DNA of 64,000 bases from Mesorhizobium sp. M1C.F.Ca.ET.210.01.1.1 (GCF_004791585.1 NZ_SRUU01000016.1:78192-142191), one strand, 5' to 3'; counted from the stretch's first letter, positions 51,145-60,454 are shown. The notes: generated by a model from the sequence alone, not told the origin. A program made the numbers and translations.

Positions 51145-51879
51145 TCAAGGCTTGCGTCCGCTGAAGATTGCATGGCCGGCGAAGAGCCAGATGCAGTCGA
51201 CCTCGGTGAAACCGGCCTCGGACAGCCAGGCAAGCTGCTCGGCCAGCGAGGACGGCTTGTCGATCGGCTCGCCGTCGGGGTTGCGGAAATAGTTCCAGCC
51301 CAGCCGGTTGAACTCGGCGAAGGCCGCAAGGTCGCCGTCGATCGCGAGCGAGCGCGAACGCACCGCCTCGTCCCATTGCCGCGCGGCGATGCCGAGGCCG
51401 GCCGCGCTCGGCGGCCGCACGATGTCGGCCACCACCAGCACGCCGCCGGGGCGGAGCGCCGCTGCAAGGTCCGCGAACAGCATCTGCTTCTGCCGGCCGT
51501 CGAGATGGTGGATGGCGAGCGATGAGACGATCGCCTGCGGCGGCTCGGAAAAGCTCCGCCAGCCGCGATCCGCCAGCTCGAAGACACTGGTGGTCAGCCG
51601 AGTGGCATGATCGCAGCAGGTTGTCTGCGTCCGCTCGAGCATGCGCTGCGAGCCGTCGAGCGCCAGCACCCGGCTGTCCGGGAATCGCTCAAGCAGGGCG
51701 CGGCTGAGCAAGCCCTCGCCTGGGCAGAGCTCGACCAGCAGGCCGCCCGGCGCGGCCGGGATAAGGTCGGCGATCATGTCGATCTGGCGTTCGCGTTCGG
51801 GAACGAAGTAGCGCCCATAGTCGAGAAAGCTGCGGGAATTGTTCTCGTTCCAGTGCCGTGCGCCTTGCGTGTCCGCCAT
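51145..51879 (-). CDS. Class I SAM-dependent methyltransferase
   Basis: A 244-residue protein with motif I (LLVELCPGEGLLSRALL), an acidic residue after strand 2 (VLALDGSQRML) and the motif IVSSLAIHHLDGRQKQ. The substrate is unknown. It may be regulated by or co-expressed with the downstream winged-helix gene. Confidence 0.92.
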   Translation of the reverse strand: MADTQGARHWNENNSRSFLDYGRYFVPERERQIDMIADLIPAAPGGLLVELCPGEGLLSRALLERFPDSRVLALDGSQRMLERTQTTCCDHATRLTTSVFELADRGWRSFSEPPQAIVSSLAIHHLDGRQKQMLFADLAAALRPGGVLVVADIVRPPSAAGLGIAARQWDEAVRSRSLAIDGDLAAFAEFNRLGWNYFRNPDGEPIDKPSSLAEQLAWLSEAGFTEVDCIWLFAGHAIFSGRKP

Positions 51880-52027
51880 GATGCGTTCCTTCCTTTTCGC
51901 TCATCCTGCCCGAAGCCCTGTCCGCCGGCGTGATGCCCGGCTGAAATTCGGCTGAAATCGGCGTGAGGCGGCGGACCGCCGATCCCGCTCAGGGGGCTTG
52001 CAAGGGGAGATCAATGTCACCAACGAA

Positions 52028-52057
52028 AATGCCGCCGGGCGGAAGCCCGGCGGCATG
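52028..52057 (-). terminator. Terminator of the Gly/Ala-rich protein gene
   Basis: On the minus strand TGCCGCCGGGC-TTCC-GCCCGGCGGCA is followed by TTTTCGTT, 31 bases after the stop codon. Confidence 0.85.
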
Positions 52058-52087
52058 GCAAGTTCACCCCTCTGGCAGGCTCGCGCC

Positions 52088-52855
52088 TTACGGCGTCGTC
52101 ATCGTGGCGGCTGCCTGGTCGATCTTGTCGGCCAGCACGTCCTTGGCCCAGTCCGTGACCTCCTGATCGACCGGCTTGTTGGCCATGTCCTGGAGGGCCG
52201 CGTCGAGCGAGGCGTCATCGGGGGCGGGGTTAGCGGCCACCGTGGCCTCGGCATCCGTGACCGCCTGGGTGTCATCGGTGATCGCCGTGTTCTGCGCGTC
52301 GATCTGGTCCTGCACGTCGGCGATCTGCGCGTCGAGATCCGCCTGCTGTTCGGGCGTGAAGCCGGTCGTGTCAGTCGCGTTGAGGTCGGCGAGCTGCTGG
52401 TTGAGCGCGTCGAGCTGGGCCTGGTCGGCGGCCAGCTTGGCGTTTGCCGCGTCGAGCGCGGCCTGCGCGTTCTGGGCCGTGGCCGCCTGAGTCACATAGG
52501 CCTGGACGGCAGCGAACTTCGGGCTCTTGGAGTTCAGGTAGGCGTTGATGTTGCGCTGCAGCGAGTTCAGCCGGCCGAGCTTGGCGTGGAGGTTCTTTTC
52601 CTTCGGCGTCGCGGCCACGGTGGTGTCGTCCTGCGACTTCGCCAGTTGACCCGGAGCCGACGCCTTGCCATGCGTGCCGCTGTTGCCCTTGCCGCCGCCG
52701 TTGCCCTTGCCGCCGCCATTGCCGTTGCCGCCGCCATGGCTGCCGCCGTTGCCGCCGCCATGGCCGCCACCGTTGCCACCGGCCCCGGCAAGCGCCGGAG
52801 CAGCCGCGAGCGCCAGGATGGCCAGTGATGCCAGGAGTGTCTTTCGGATTGTCAT
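52088..52855 (-). CDS. Gly-rich, coiled-coil secreted protein
   Basis: A 255-residue protein with a signal peptide (about 1-23), a GGNGGGHGG-type low-complexity segment (24-65) and a long Ala/Asp/Gln-rich coiled coil (about 90-215) with heptads such as KLAADQAQLDALNQQLADLN. It is likely a periplasmic or extracellular structural protein. The 519-bp upstream gap is AT-rich, with a family A fragment near 53310. Confidence 0.8.
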   Translation of the reverse strand: MTIRKTLLASLAILALAAAPALAGAGGNGGGHGGGNGGSHGGGNGNGGGKGNGGGKGNSGTHGKASAPGQLAKSQDDTTVAATPKEKNLHAKLGRLNSLQRNINAYLNSKSPKFAAVQAYVTQAATAQNAQAALDAANAKLAADQAQLDALNQQLADLNATDTTGFTPEQQADLDAQIADVQDQIDAQNTAITDDTQAVTDAEATVAANPAPDDASLDAALQDMANKPVDQEVTDWAKDVLADKIDQAAATMTTP

Positions 52856-53309
52856 AACCTATCTCCGCAGGTGAATCTCACTACTGCCCAACCGCTAGGC
52901 CGCGTCATATGAGAATTTCCTAAGGGCTTGGAGTAACTTTTAGACAAATACCGCCACGGCAGCGGAGCAAGCCGGCAAAACAACCTCGACGCCGGTCGAA
53001 AATACATTTTAACTTATTGAAATCATTACATAAATAATTCGACCAAGCGCGGGTCCGCCCTCTGGAACAATGAAGGCCCACGCCGCATCGGACCATCGGC
53101 CCAACGCCGTGCGGCCTGGGTCGGCAGAAGAGCTCCAAAGTCTTGTTTATGCATCGGTTTTCGCAAAAAATGCTGCACCAGGTGCTTGGCGTGATGCATT
53201 GCGCCGCCGGCATCCGGCCGCTAGGCGCGCCGGCGGTTCGTTTCTACGCAATCGCGAGCGAATACCAATATATACTTTTATATAGCTTTGCCGGGATCGG
53301 CCTAACCAA

Positions 53310-53335
53310 CTCACGCAATTCCGGACGGAAAAACG
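53310..53335 (+). repeat. Fragment of family A repeat
   Basis: CACGCAATTCCGGACGGAAA matches the inner part of the family A element. Confidence 0.6.
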
Positions 53336-53374
53336 CTGCGCAGCGAGCTCGACGGTCGGCCGATCGAGTTGCGG

Positions 53375-53806
53375 CTATGTCGGGCAAGCTCCCTTCACGC
53401 TGTTGAGCAGCGGCACGTTCACCGTGGTCGACTGGCTGATCGGAAAGTCGCTGAAAAGCGGGAAGTCGATGACGAAGGCATAGCTGGCGTTCACATGCGC
53501 GATGCAGAAGCCGCCGCTCGGCTTATCGGTGGCGATCGTGACGGTTACATCCTGCAGGCCAAGCGCCTGCAGCTTCTGCGTCGCGATCGCCTGGATCTGG
53601 GACTGGGTCATCGTGTTGTTGAGCTGCAGCGAGCGCGCGGAGGCCTCCAGCGCGTAGCGCACGCTGGACATGTTGTTCATCGACCAGCCGAAGGCGAAGA
53701 TGCCGAACAAGAGCATGATCAGGAAAGGCACGACCAGCGCGAATTCAATCGCGGCCCCGCCCGAAGCGTTGGCAGCGAACGCCTTTGCTCTTTTGTCAAC
53801 GAACAC
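53375..53806 (-). CDS. TadE-like pilus assembly protein 1
   Basis: A 143-residue protein with the TadE pattern GGAAIEFALVVPFLIMLLFG (one membrane helix with a conserved Glu), then a pseudopilin-like C-terminal domain containing two Cys. The GTG start at 53806 overlaps the previous gene by 11 bases. It is the last of a three-gene Tad-like operon. Confidence 0.8.
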   Translation of the reverse strand: MFVDKRAKAFAANASGGAAIEFALVVPFLIMLLFGIFAFGWSMNNMSSVRYALEASARSLQLNNTMTQSQIQAIATQKLQALGLQDVTVTIATDKPSGGFCIAHVNASYAFVIDFPLFSDFPISQSTTVNVPLLNSVKGACPT

Positions 53807-54239
53807 GGACCACCTGCTGATGGGCGAGCCCGCTGTTGTGCGGGAAGACACCGAAGGTGAAAGGGGGCACCCAGGTGCCCGACGCCTGGATCTGGACATA
53901 GATCGAGGGATATTTGGACCCCGCGCACATGGTCGACGCCGACGCGACCACGGTCGTTCCGCACTTGTAGCTGCGGGAAATCGCGACCGCCGCATCGTCG
54001 GGCTTCTTTTGCCAGCTTGCGAGCGCGGCGGCCTGGACGGCGTTGTCATCGGAGGCGCCGGCCAACAAAAGGTTCGCCGCCGTCTTCACGCCGGACCGCA
54101 TCGCCAGTGAGCTGGTGACGTAGGACCAGCCGTCGGCGATGCCGAAGAGCGCGGCGCACAGCACCGGCAGCACGAGCGCGAATTCCACCGCGGCGGCGCC
54201 GGAGCGGTTCTTGCGGAAGCGTTTCGCTGCCGGCCCCAT
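53796..54239 (-). CDS. TadE-like pilus assembly protein 2
   Basis: A 147-residue protein with SGAAAVEFALVLPVLCAALF as its TadE helix and two Cys in the mature part. It starts 4 bases after the upstream TadG-like gene's stop codon. TadE/F/G pseudopilins assist Flp pilus assembly. No cpaF/tadA ATPase is in the window. Confidence 0.85.
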   Translation of the reverse strand: MGPAAKRFRKNRSGAAAVEFALVLPVLCAALFGIADGWSYVTSSLAMRSGVKTAANLLLAGASDDNAVQAAALASWQKKPDDAAVAISRSYKCGTTVVASASTMCAGSKYPSIYVQIQASGTWVPPFTFGVFPHNSGLAHQQVVRVR

Positions 54240-54243
54240 GCCG

Positions 54244-55494
54244 CTACTCGACGATCGCAACCGACGCCGCCGCAGGGATATTCCTCATCCCGAGGCTCGT
54301 GCAGTCCTGCTTGATGGTCGTGCTGCCGGACCATTGGATGGTGTCGGCAACCACCTGCGTGCAGCCGCCCGACCCGGAGAAGTTGCCGAGATAGTTGACC
54401 TGCTGCTTGGGGAAATAGATGGCGCCCGTCAAAAGTGAATTCGCGGTGCCGTTGAAGGTGCTTTGCGCCGCGGTCCCGTTCCTGTCGCCATAGAACAGCA
54501 CGCCGGAATAGTTGCCCGAGGTCGGCGCGCTCAGGTTCACCGTGGCGTTGCCGTTCATGCTGACGGTGTTGCTGCCGGACATGAAGATGGTCACGCCGGT
54601 GCAGGGCGAGGCGCAGGTAATGACCGCGTTGGCGTTGATCTTGAAAGCGCCCTGCACGACATAGGTGCCTGACTGGAGCGCGACATTGCCCTTGAGGTCC
54701 ATGCCGCTGCAGTAGGTGCCGGACTGCAGCGTCTGCGAGCTCTTGTTGCCGTTGACATTCTTGCATGGGCTGGTGGCCGCTGGCGTCGGCAGGTCGGAGA
54801 AGGGGTCAGAAGCGGGCAATGCCTGGGTGATCGGGGTGGCACAGACGGTGGTTGCCGGAGTGTTCAGCGACACGCCGCCAACCGAGATCAGGCAGTCGAC
54901 CGAGAGCCCGGCCGATCCCTGCGACTTGATGGCATCGCTGGCGGTCGAATTCGCCATGACCGAGCAGCCGACAAGGTTGACGTTGGTGTTGCCGGCAAAC
55001 AGCGCTGACTGCGAGGCTGACGGATTGAGCGCCTCCACGCAGGCCTTGGAAGCATCGATGATCAGCGCCACCGCCCTCGCCTTCTCCGATACCTTGCTCT
55101 GGGTGAAGATGGCGGTGAACATCCGGTCGAGATTCTGGTTGAGGATAACCTCGACAGCCTTGTTGCCGGTGTTCGGCCCCGTGGTGGGCGGCGTGTGGAC
55201 AGTGATGGTGACGTTACCCAGCCCGTTGTCGGTCGCCGACTGCGTGGCGGCCGCCGTGATCGCCGCGGCATCGGACCCGGCGACCTTCTCCAGCGCGCCG
55301 GCATAGGCGGCGGCGTCGGCCGTCGCCTGCAGCTTCAGGCTCGAATAATACCAGTAGGACGTCTCGACGCCGAGCCCCGCCCCGCCGACCACGACCGGCA
55401 AGGCAAGCGCGAAGATGGTGGCGACATTGCCGCTCCTGTCCCTTCGCAAGCGACAAGTGAGGAACTGTTTGAATATTCGACTGAATGAGGCCAT
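54244..55494 (-). CDS. TadG-like pilus-associated protein 1
   Basis: A 416-residue protein with an N-terminal Tad-type helix (RSGNVATIFALALPVVVGGA then LKLQATADAAAYAGAL) and a long Ser/Thr/Asn-rich region with a beta-helix character (NVALQSGTYVVQGAFKINAN). The distal part aligns with that of 55775-56992. The start could also be at 55536; 55494 was chosen on helix position. Confidence 0.82.
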   Translation of the reverse strand: MASFSRIFKQFLTCRLRRDRSGNVATIFALALPVVVGGAGLGVETSYWYYSSLKLQATADAAAYAGALEKVAGSDAAAITAAATQSATDNGLGNVTITVHTPPTTGPNTGNKAVEVILNQNLDRMFTAIFTQSKVSEKARAVALIIDASKACVEALNPSASQSALFAGNTNVNLVGCSVMANSTASDAIKSQGSAGLSVDCLISVGGVSLNTPATTVCATPITQALPASDPFSDLPTPAATSPCKNVNGNKSSQTLQSGTYCSGMDLKGNVALQSGTYVVQGAFKINANAVITCASPCTGVTIFMSGSNTVSMNGNATVNLSAPTSGNYSGVLFYGDRNGTAAQSTFNGTANSLLTGAIYFPKQQVNYLGNFSGSGGCTQVVADTIQWSGSTTIKQDCTSLGMRNIPAAASVAIVE

Positions 55495-55774
55495 GGCCAA
55501 GCGCGCCCAAGCTATCCCGACCATTACGTCAAACACCCGCCGATAAACGAATGACTAATTTTTTTGCTCGACTTACGCCGGTCGGACCCCAGAGGGCGCT
55601 TTCGCCCCTCATGCGGCAAATGGATAAGACTTAAGGCCCTAATCCATTCAGACTAAAGGAGTAACCATTAGAAAATGCTGCTATTTTAGCATTCGCTGCA
55701 TTTTATCTTTTTCGGAAATCGCTCGTAGAGACGGCTGGGATATCTGTCTGTGATTTACGGCGAGGGCGGCTCCC

Positions 55775-56992
55775 ATGATTGGACGGTTCTGGGCTTCGAA
55801 GGGCGGCAATTTCGCGCTGGCGACCGCGCTCGCCATGGTGCCGCTGATGCTCGTCGTGGCCGGTGGCGTCGACCTGGTGGGCACCAGCAACGACGCCGCG
55901 CAGTTGCAGAACTCGCTGGACGCGGCCGGGCTCGCGGTGGGCACGAAATACCAGCCGACCATGTCGGCGAACGACGTGCGGCAACTCGGCCAGACCTTCT
56001 TCGCCGCCAATATGAGCGCCGCCGACGCCGGGGAATATTCGGGCAGCCTCGACGCCTTCCAGGCAACGGCCAGCGGCGATCCGAGCGCATATTTTATTTC
56101 GCTGTCGTCCAGCATCAGCCGGCCGGCCTTCGTCAGCGGCGCGCCCGCCTGGCAGGCGATCCGCTCGGCTTCAGTCGAGGTCAAGCCCGGAGCGCAGGCC
56201 TGCGTGCTGGCGCTCGATCCGCATGCCGGTGACGCGGTCGACCTGCAGGGCTCGACCAATGTCGCGATGAACGGCTGCGTGATCGCCGCCAACTCGGACG
56301 CGGCCAATGCCGTCAACCGGGGCGGTTCGGCCGTGGTCAGCGCCGGATGCGTCTCGACGGTCGGCGCGACCTCGGGCATGACGCCGCCGAGCGCCACGCT
56401 CTCCTGCGGCGCGCCGCTGGAGAACCAGTATGCGTCCTTCGATCCGCTGGCCGACGTCACGCCGCCCCCCTTCGGGCTCTGCACCACGATGCCCAACGGC
56501 AAGACGATCACGCTCTCGCCCGGCACCTATTGCGACAAGACCTGGTCGGGAAAGATCACGCTCAACCCGGGCATCTACGTCCTGCGCAACGTCGTCATAA
56601 AGCCCGGCGGCAACGGCAGCCTGACGGGCCATGGCGTGACGATCTTCCTGATGGAGGGCTCGCAGCTCATCATCAACGCCAACGAGACGGTTGACCTTTC
56701 GCCGATGACCAGCGGCCCTTACGCCGGCATCACCATCTTCCAGGCCCACGGCAACACACAGGCGCTGACGCTGAACGGCGGATCCGGCTCGGTGGTGAGC
56801 GGCTTCATCTACGCCCCCGATGCGACCATGACCTATACCGGCAATTCCGACATGAGCGCGCAAGGCAGCTGCCTGCGGCTGGTCGGCAATACGGTGCAGA
56901 TGACGGGGAACTCCGCCGTGAAGGCGGACTGCACGGCCGAGCTCGGCAACCGCGAGATGTATGCGGGCCGGATGATCACCCTGGTGAAGTGA
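55775..56992 (+). CDS. TadG-like pilus-associated protein 2
   Basis: A 405-residue paralogue of the divergent gene: GGNFALATALAMVPLMLVVA helix, then a beta-rich part with TLSPGTYCDKTWSGKITLNP and GPYAGITIFQAHGN. GAGGGCGG precedes the ATG. The 280-bp gap between the divergent TadG genes is AT-rich and is presumably the promoter region. Confidence 0.82.
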   Translation: MIGRFWASKGGNFALATALAMVPLMLVVAGGVDLVGTSNDAAQLQNSLDAAGLAVGTKYQPTMSANDVRQLGQTFFAANMSAADAGEYSGSLDAFQATASGDPSAYFISLSSSISRPAFVSGAPAWQAIRSASVEVKPGAQACVLALDPHAGDAVDLQGSTNVAMNGCVIAANSDAANAVNRGGSAVVSAGCVSTVGATSGMTPPSATLSCGAPLENQYASFDPLADVTPPPFGLCTTMPNGKTITLSPGTYCDKTWSGKITLNPGIYVLRNVVIKPGGNGSLTGHGVTIFLMEGSQLIINANETVDLSPMTSGPYAGITIFQAHGNTQALTLNGGSGSVVSGFIYAPDATMTYTGNSDMSAQGSCLRLVGNTVQMTGNSAVKADCTAELGNREMYAGRMITLVK

Positions 56993-57004
56993 GAGATGGC
57001 GGGG

Positions 57005-57100
57005 CGCCACTCTCCCCGCTGAGGGGAGATGGCCAGAGGGGGCTGTCTCCGCTTGGAGGCGGCCCCCTCTGTCGCCTTCCCTCGAGAGGCGGAGATCACA
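57005..57100. repeat. REP-like palindromes (family B, degenerate)
   Basis: CTCTCCCCGCTGAGGGGAGA, followed by GCCAGAGGGGGC and the inverted GCCCCCTCTGTCGCC, forms the gap between TadG-like 2 and the next gene. Confidence 0.6.
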
Positions 57101-57332
57101 ATTCGCCGACAATGTCGGCGCCCGGCTGTTCGTCGAAGAGCACCGCGCAGCCGCGCTCCAGGGCGACCTGGCTCAAGGCATTCGCCGCCGCCTCGTCCGA
57201 CGAGACGAAGTCGCCGGTCAGGACGCGCAGTTCCTCGACGGCTTTCGACATTGAGATAAGGTAGCCGGCCGCGCGATCGCTTGCGCAGGCATCGACGACG
57301 CAGAGAAGATCGATGAGTTCGAAGCTGTTCAT
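57096..57332 (-). CDS. Hypothetical small acidic protein
   Basis: A 78-residue helical protein (ELIDLLCVVDACASDRAAGY, AVEELRVLTGDFVSSDEAAA). GGAGG precedes the ATG. A general-stress promoter lies 37-62 bases upstream. No family was recognised. Confidence 0.7.
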   Translation of the reverse strand: MNSFELIDLLCVVDACASDRAAGYLISMSKAVEELRVLTGDFVSSDEAAANALSQVALERGCAVLFDEQPGADIVGEL

Positions 57333-57368
57333 GGCGGCCTCCGCCCACAGCATCCCTTCGGGGGACTC

Positions 57369-57394
57369 AACGGCGCGACCGGCGATAGGGTTCC
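57369..57394 (-). promoter_or_regulatory. Candidate general-stress (EcfG) promoter, GGAAC-N17-CGTT
   Basis: On the minus strand GGAAC (57394-57390) and CGTT (57372-57369) are 17 bases apart. The site faces the gene at 57096-57332. Confidence 0.65.
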
Positions 57395-57637
57395 TCAGAG
57401 TTGGTCCGGTGATGGCCTCGGCGGCGCGCGCTCGAGATCGAAGCGGGACGGCAGGCAAGGCTCGAAGCAGGCGCCGCGCACCGAGCCGGTCGTCGTCGCA
57501 TCGGTCGGGAAAAGTACCGTCATCTGGGCCCGGCGCTCCGGCCAGGGCGACCTGCCGAAGGCGAGAAAGACGCCGGCGATCACCGCTGCCAGCAAAAGAG
57601 CGGCGAACAGGTTCGCGATAAACTCGCCGAGTTGCAT
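57395..57637 (-). CDS. Small membrane protein, unknown function
   Basis: An 80-residue protein with one N-terminal membrane helix (ANLFAALLLAAVIAGVFLAF) and a polar Cys-containing tail. It is upstream of and co-directional with 57096-57332. The ribosome binding site is weak (AAGGGTG). Confidence 0.6.
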   Translation of the reverse strand: MQLGEFIANLFAALLLAAVIAGVFLAFGRSPWPERRAQMTVLFPTDATTTGSVRGACFEPCLPSRFDLERAPPRPSPDQL

Positions 57638-57941
57638 AACAACACCCTTGGCAGGAAATGCAGAACCGCTCTGGCAGGCTATGGAGCTGCCCGCCACGTC
57701 GCAGGAAATGGCGGGCAGCTCCCTTTGAGCCGCCGATGAAGGGACTTTGTTCGACGACCTGTCAGGCAATGAACTGGCCACGCACTTGTTTCCAGAAATC
57801 CGGATGGTCGGGCCTCTGCGTTGCAAGGTGAGACTTCAGTCCGCCGGCACATGGGACCGTAGCCCGGTCGCAACGTGTTGCGCCCAACCAGGCGCAACCA
57901 GTTGGCCGCAAGCGCGTTGGATGAACGGCTACTCCAGCTTC

Positions 57942-57979
57942 GGCCCGCGCATTCATTCCGGAAGACGCGGGCCTTTTTT
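57942..57979 (+). terminator. Strong plus-strand terminator with no annotated gene before it
   Basis: GGCCCGCG and CGCGGGCC flank a 15-base loop and are followed by TTTTTT. The region 57740-57940 before it has no convincing ORF, so it may end a small RNA (which could start near 57800). Confidence 0.7.
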
Positions 57980-58124
57980 CATTGGCCTGAACCCATTGGC
58001 TCCGCGTTATATTAGCAATTACTGATTGCAAGGCGTATGAATCCGGCGGCGGACGCCGATGATCACGGCGTCAGGCTCCGCTGGGCTCTTGCAATCTGGG
58101 AGGATGCCATGGGCCGAAGCGCCA

Positions 58125-58488
58125 ATGAACGTCACCAAACTCGAATCCAAATCGCACAACAACCCCGACGAGGTCCGCTCGCCCGCCAAGACGCGCGTCG
58201 AGATCGTGCGCCTGCCGGGCTTCACGCTCGGGCGCCTCAACATGCAGCCGGGCTGGAAATGGTCCGAGTGCGTGAAGCCGGTGGTCAAGACCGACAGCTG
58301 CCAGGTCTCGCATGTCGGCTATGTGGTATCCGGGACGATCACCGTGCGGATGAACGACGGGACCGAGAAAACCTTCACCGAGGGCGTCCTACACGATCCC
58401 GCCCGGCCATGACGCCTGGGTGGTGGGCAACCAGCCATTCCAGTGCATCGAGGTGCTCAGCGCCGAGCAATACGCCAAACCGGCATAA
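58125..58488 (+). pseudogene. Cupin-domain protein interrupted by a frameshift
   Basis: The reading frame runs MNVTKLESKSHNNPDE... through the cupin core (HVGYVVSGTITVRMNDG), then shifts at about 58388-58392. In the next frame the expected continuation SYTIPPGHDAWVVGNQPFQC follows to a TAA at 58486. A gain of one base or loss of two explains it. A natural mutation or a sequencing error are both possible. The intact protein would be about 120 residues. Confidence 0.8.
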
Positions 58489-58601
58489 TGGCAGCCGATC
58501 TCGCCTCGTGAGGGAGATCGGCGGCTTCTGCATTGCGCACAACCCCTCCAAACGCCTCGGTTGTATCCGGTTGCAAGTGTTCTCTTGTGCAGCGCGGCGG
58601 C

Positions 58602-58635
58602 TTGACAAAAAACCGGTTTTGTTCTCTTTATGTTC
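58602..58635 (+). promoter_or_regulatory. dinB promoter with LexA (SOS) box
   Basis: TTGACA at 58602-58607 is a good -35. GTTC-TCTTTAT-GTTC at 58621-58635 matches the alphaproteobacterial LexA box GTTC-N7-GTTC and covers the -10 region, as expected for repression. Confidence 0.88.
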
Positions 58636-58708
58636 CTAAGGACACCGCTTGCAACAGTCGCTGCTAATGCTGCGACGCCGCAAAGCGGACGGGAGACTGG
58701 AGCGCGCG

Positions 58709-59971
58709 ATGCCCGCCATGAACGCCGCTTCGACCGCCACCATCCTGCATGCCGATCTCGACGCTTTCTACGCCTCTGTCGAGCAGCTTCTCGACCCATC
58801 GCTGCGCGGCAAGCCGATCGCCGTCGGCGGCGGCGTGGTACTTGCCGCCTCCTATGAGGCCAAGATTTTCGGGGTGCGCGGCGGCATGCCCGGCCGCAAG
58901 GCGCGCGAGCTCTGCCCGCAGCTCATCTTCGTCGGCGGGCGCTTCAGCGAATACCAGCGCCTCGGCGACGCCGCGATCAAGGTGCTCGACGATTTCACGC
59001 CGCTGGTCGAGCGCATCTCGATCGACGAAGCCTTCGCCGATGTCGCCGGCTGCACGCATCTGTTCGGGCCGCCGGAGGAGATCGCGAAAACCATCCGCCG
59101 CCGCGTGAAGGCCGAGCTCGGCCTGCCGATCTCGATCGGCGTGGCGCGCACGAAACATCTCGCCAAGATCGCCTCGCAGGTGGCCAAGCCCGACGGGCTG
59201 GTGGTGGTCGAGCCCGGCACCGAGCTTTCCTTCCTGCACGATCTGCCGGTCACGCTGATGTGGGGCGTCGGCCCGGCGACCAAGGCGAGGCTCGCCGAGA
59301 TCGGCGTCGAGACGATCGGGCAGCTGGCGCGCACGCACAGCGGCGCGCTGCAGCGGCTGATCGGCCAAGCCGCCGGCCAGAAGCTTGCGGCCCTTGCCTG
59401 GAACCGCGACCCGCGCCGGCTGGAGACGCACAGGCGGGCGCATTCGGCCGGCGCGCAATCGGCGCTCGGCCGCAAGCCGGCGCTGCCCAGCGTCTTCGTG
59501 CCGACGCTCCTGCATCTGGCCGATCGCGTCGCCAGCCGCCTGCGCGCCAAGGACCGCCCCGGCCGCACCGTGACGGTGCGCGTGCGTTTCGCCGATCTGC
59601 GCGCCGTCACCCGCGCGGTGACGCTGGAGCAGCCGATCTCGGCCACCAAGATGCTCGCCGAGATCGCCGAGGAGCTGGTGCGCGGCGTGCTCGCCGCCCA
59701 TCCGGGCGAGCGCGAGATCTCGCTGCTCGCCATCTCGGTCTCGCATCTGGAAGAGCACGCCGAACTGCAGCTCGAGCTGCCGCTCGGCCTCGCCGATGAG
59801 AAGCTGAAGCCCGGCAGCCGCAAGGGGCTCGCCCGCTTCGGCGCCGACCGCGCCATCGACAAGATCCGCCAGCGCTTCGGCAAGGAGGCGGTGGGCTACG
59901 GCACGGTGGCGCTGGAAGCCGCGCGCTCGGTGCCGGACGAGTTCAGGGAGCTGGCGGAGAAGGAGCTGTGA
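58709..59971 (+). CDS. dinB: DNA polymerase IV (Y-family)
   Basis: A 420-residue Y-family polymerase. ILHADLDAFYASVEQ and SIDEAFADV carry the catalytic acids, followed by the fingers and thumb (HhH stretch WGVGPATKARLAEIGVETIG) and little-finger domains. QLELPLGL near the C-terminus is a good beta-clamp binding motif. It performs translesion synthesis in the SOS response. The ATG at 58709 with GGAG 6 bases upstream is preferred over an upstream TTG. Confidence 0.96.
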   Translation: MPAMNAASTATILHADLDAFYASVEQLLDPSLRGKPIAVGGGVVLAASYEAKIFGVRGGMPGRKARELCPQLIFVGGRFSEYQRLGDAAIKVLDDFTPLVERISIDEAFADVAGCTHLFGPPEEIAKTIRRRVKAELGLPISIGVARTKHLAKIASQVAKPDGLVVVEPGTELSFLHDLPVTLMWGVGPATKARLAEIGVETIGQLARTHSGALQRLIGQAAGQKLAALAWNRDPRRLETHRRAHSAGAQSALGRKPALPSVFVPTLLHLADRVASRLRAKDRPGRTVTVRVRFADLRAVTRAVTLEQPISATKMLAEIAEELVRGVLAAHPGEREISLLAISVSHLEEHAELQLELPLGLADEKLKPGSRKGLARFGADRAIDKIRQRFGKEAVGYGTVALEAARSVPDEFRELAEKEL

Positions 59972-59991
59972 AGGGGGCATCGAGAATCGAA

Positions 59992-60069
59992 GGAGATTAG
60001 CGAAAGCCGAGGCGACGTCCGATCTCCCCCCTCGTGGGGGAGATGTCCGGCAGGACAGAGGGGGGCGCT
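59992..60069 (+). repeat. Left inverted repeat flanking DUF559 (contains family B palindrome)
   Basis: A 78-bp segment from GGAGATTAGCGAAAGCCGAG to AGGGGGGCGC. It matches the reverse complement of 60504-60581 at about 95 percent. The inner part is the CTCCCCC-GGGGGAG palindrome. Confidence 0.85.
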
Positions 60070-60083
60070 GTCCCGCCAGCGTC

Positions 60084-60454
60084 TCAGATCGGACCAGCCA
60101 ATCCCGCCGTAATAACAATGTGCTGACAGACATTGTCGATGTCGCGGATGACCTCGTCGTTCCAGAAGCGCAGGACGGTCCAGCCGTCCTGTTGCAGTCG
60201 ATTGGTTCTGGCCCCATCGGCTCCTGCCCGGCCGGCTTCGCCGTGCTGTGACCCATCCACCTCCACAACCAGCCTTTTCTCCGGGCAGGCGAAGTCGACA
60301 ATGTAACCTGCGATTGGAAACTGCCTGCGGAACCCCAGGCCCATCAGCCGATGCGCGCGGAGTTCGTTCCACAACTTCAACTCGCATCAGTCATGACCTT
60401 GCGCATCGATTTCGCCTTGGCGCGGTGTCTTGGTGGCGGACGCGTATGCGGCAT
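60084..60454 (-). pseudogene. DUF559 endonuclease-fold gene with N-terminal frameshift
   Basis: The frame starting at the ATG of 60454 reads MPHTRPPPRHRAKAKSMRKV then stops just after TDA. One missing G near 60387 would join it to KLWNELRAHRLMGLGFRRQF, the DUF559 start. The rest (YIVDFACPEKRLVVEVDGSQ) has the Vsr-like catalytic acids. The remaining open frame (from TTG at 60380) is 98 residues. It lies between inverted repeats at 59992 and 60504. Confidence 0.82.
60340..60400 (-). other. Site of the DUF559 frameshift
   Basis: GATGCGAGTTGAAG replaces the expected GATGCGGAGTTGAAG, i.e. one G is missing in a GG pair. It could be a real mutation or a base-calling error. Confidence 0.7.

Noticed and set aside
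53070..53406. Short plus-strand frames in the 52856-53374 gap
   Set aside because: They have no start signals and cross a repeat fragment.
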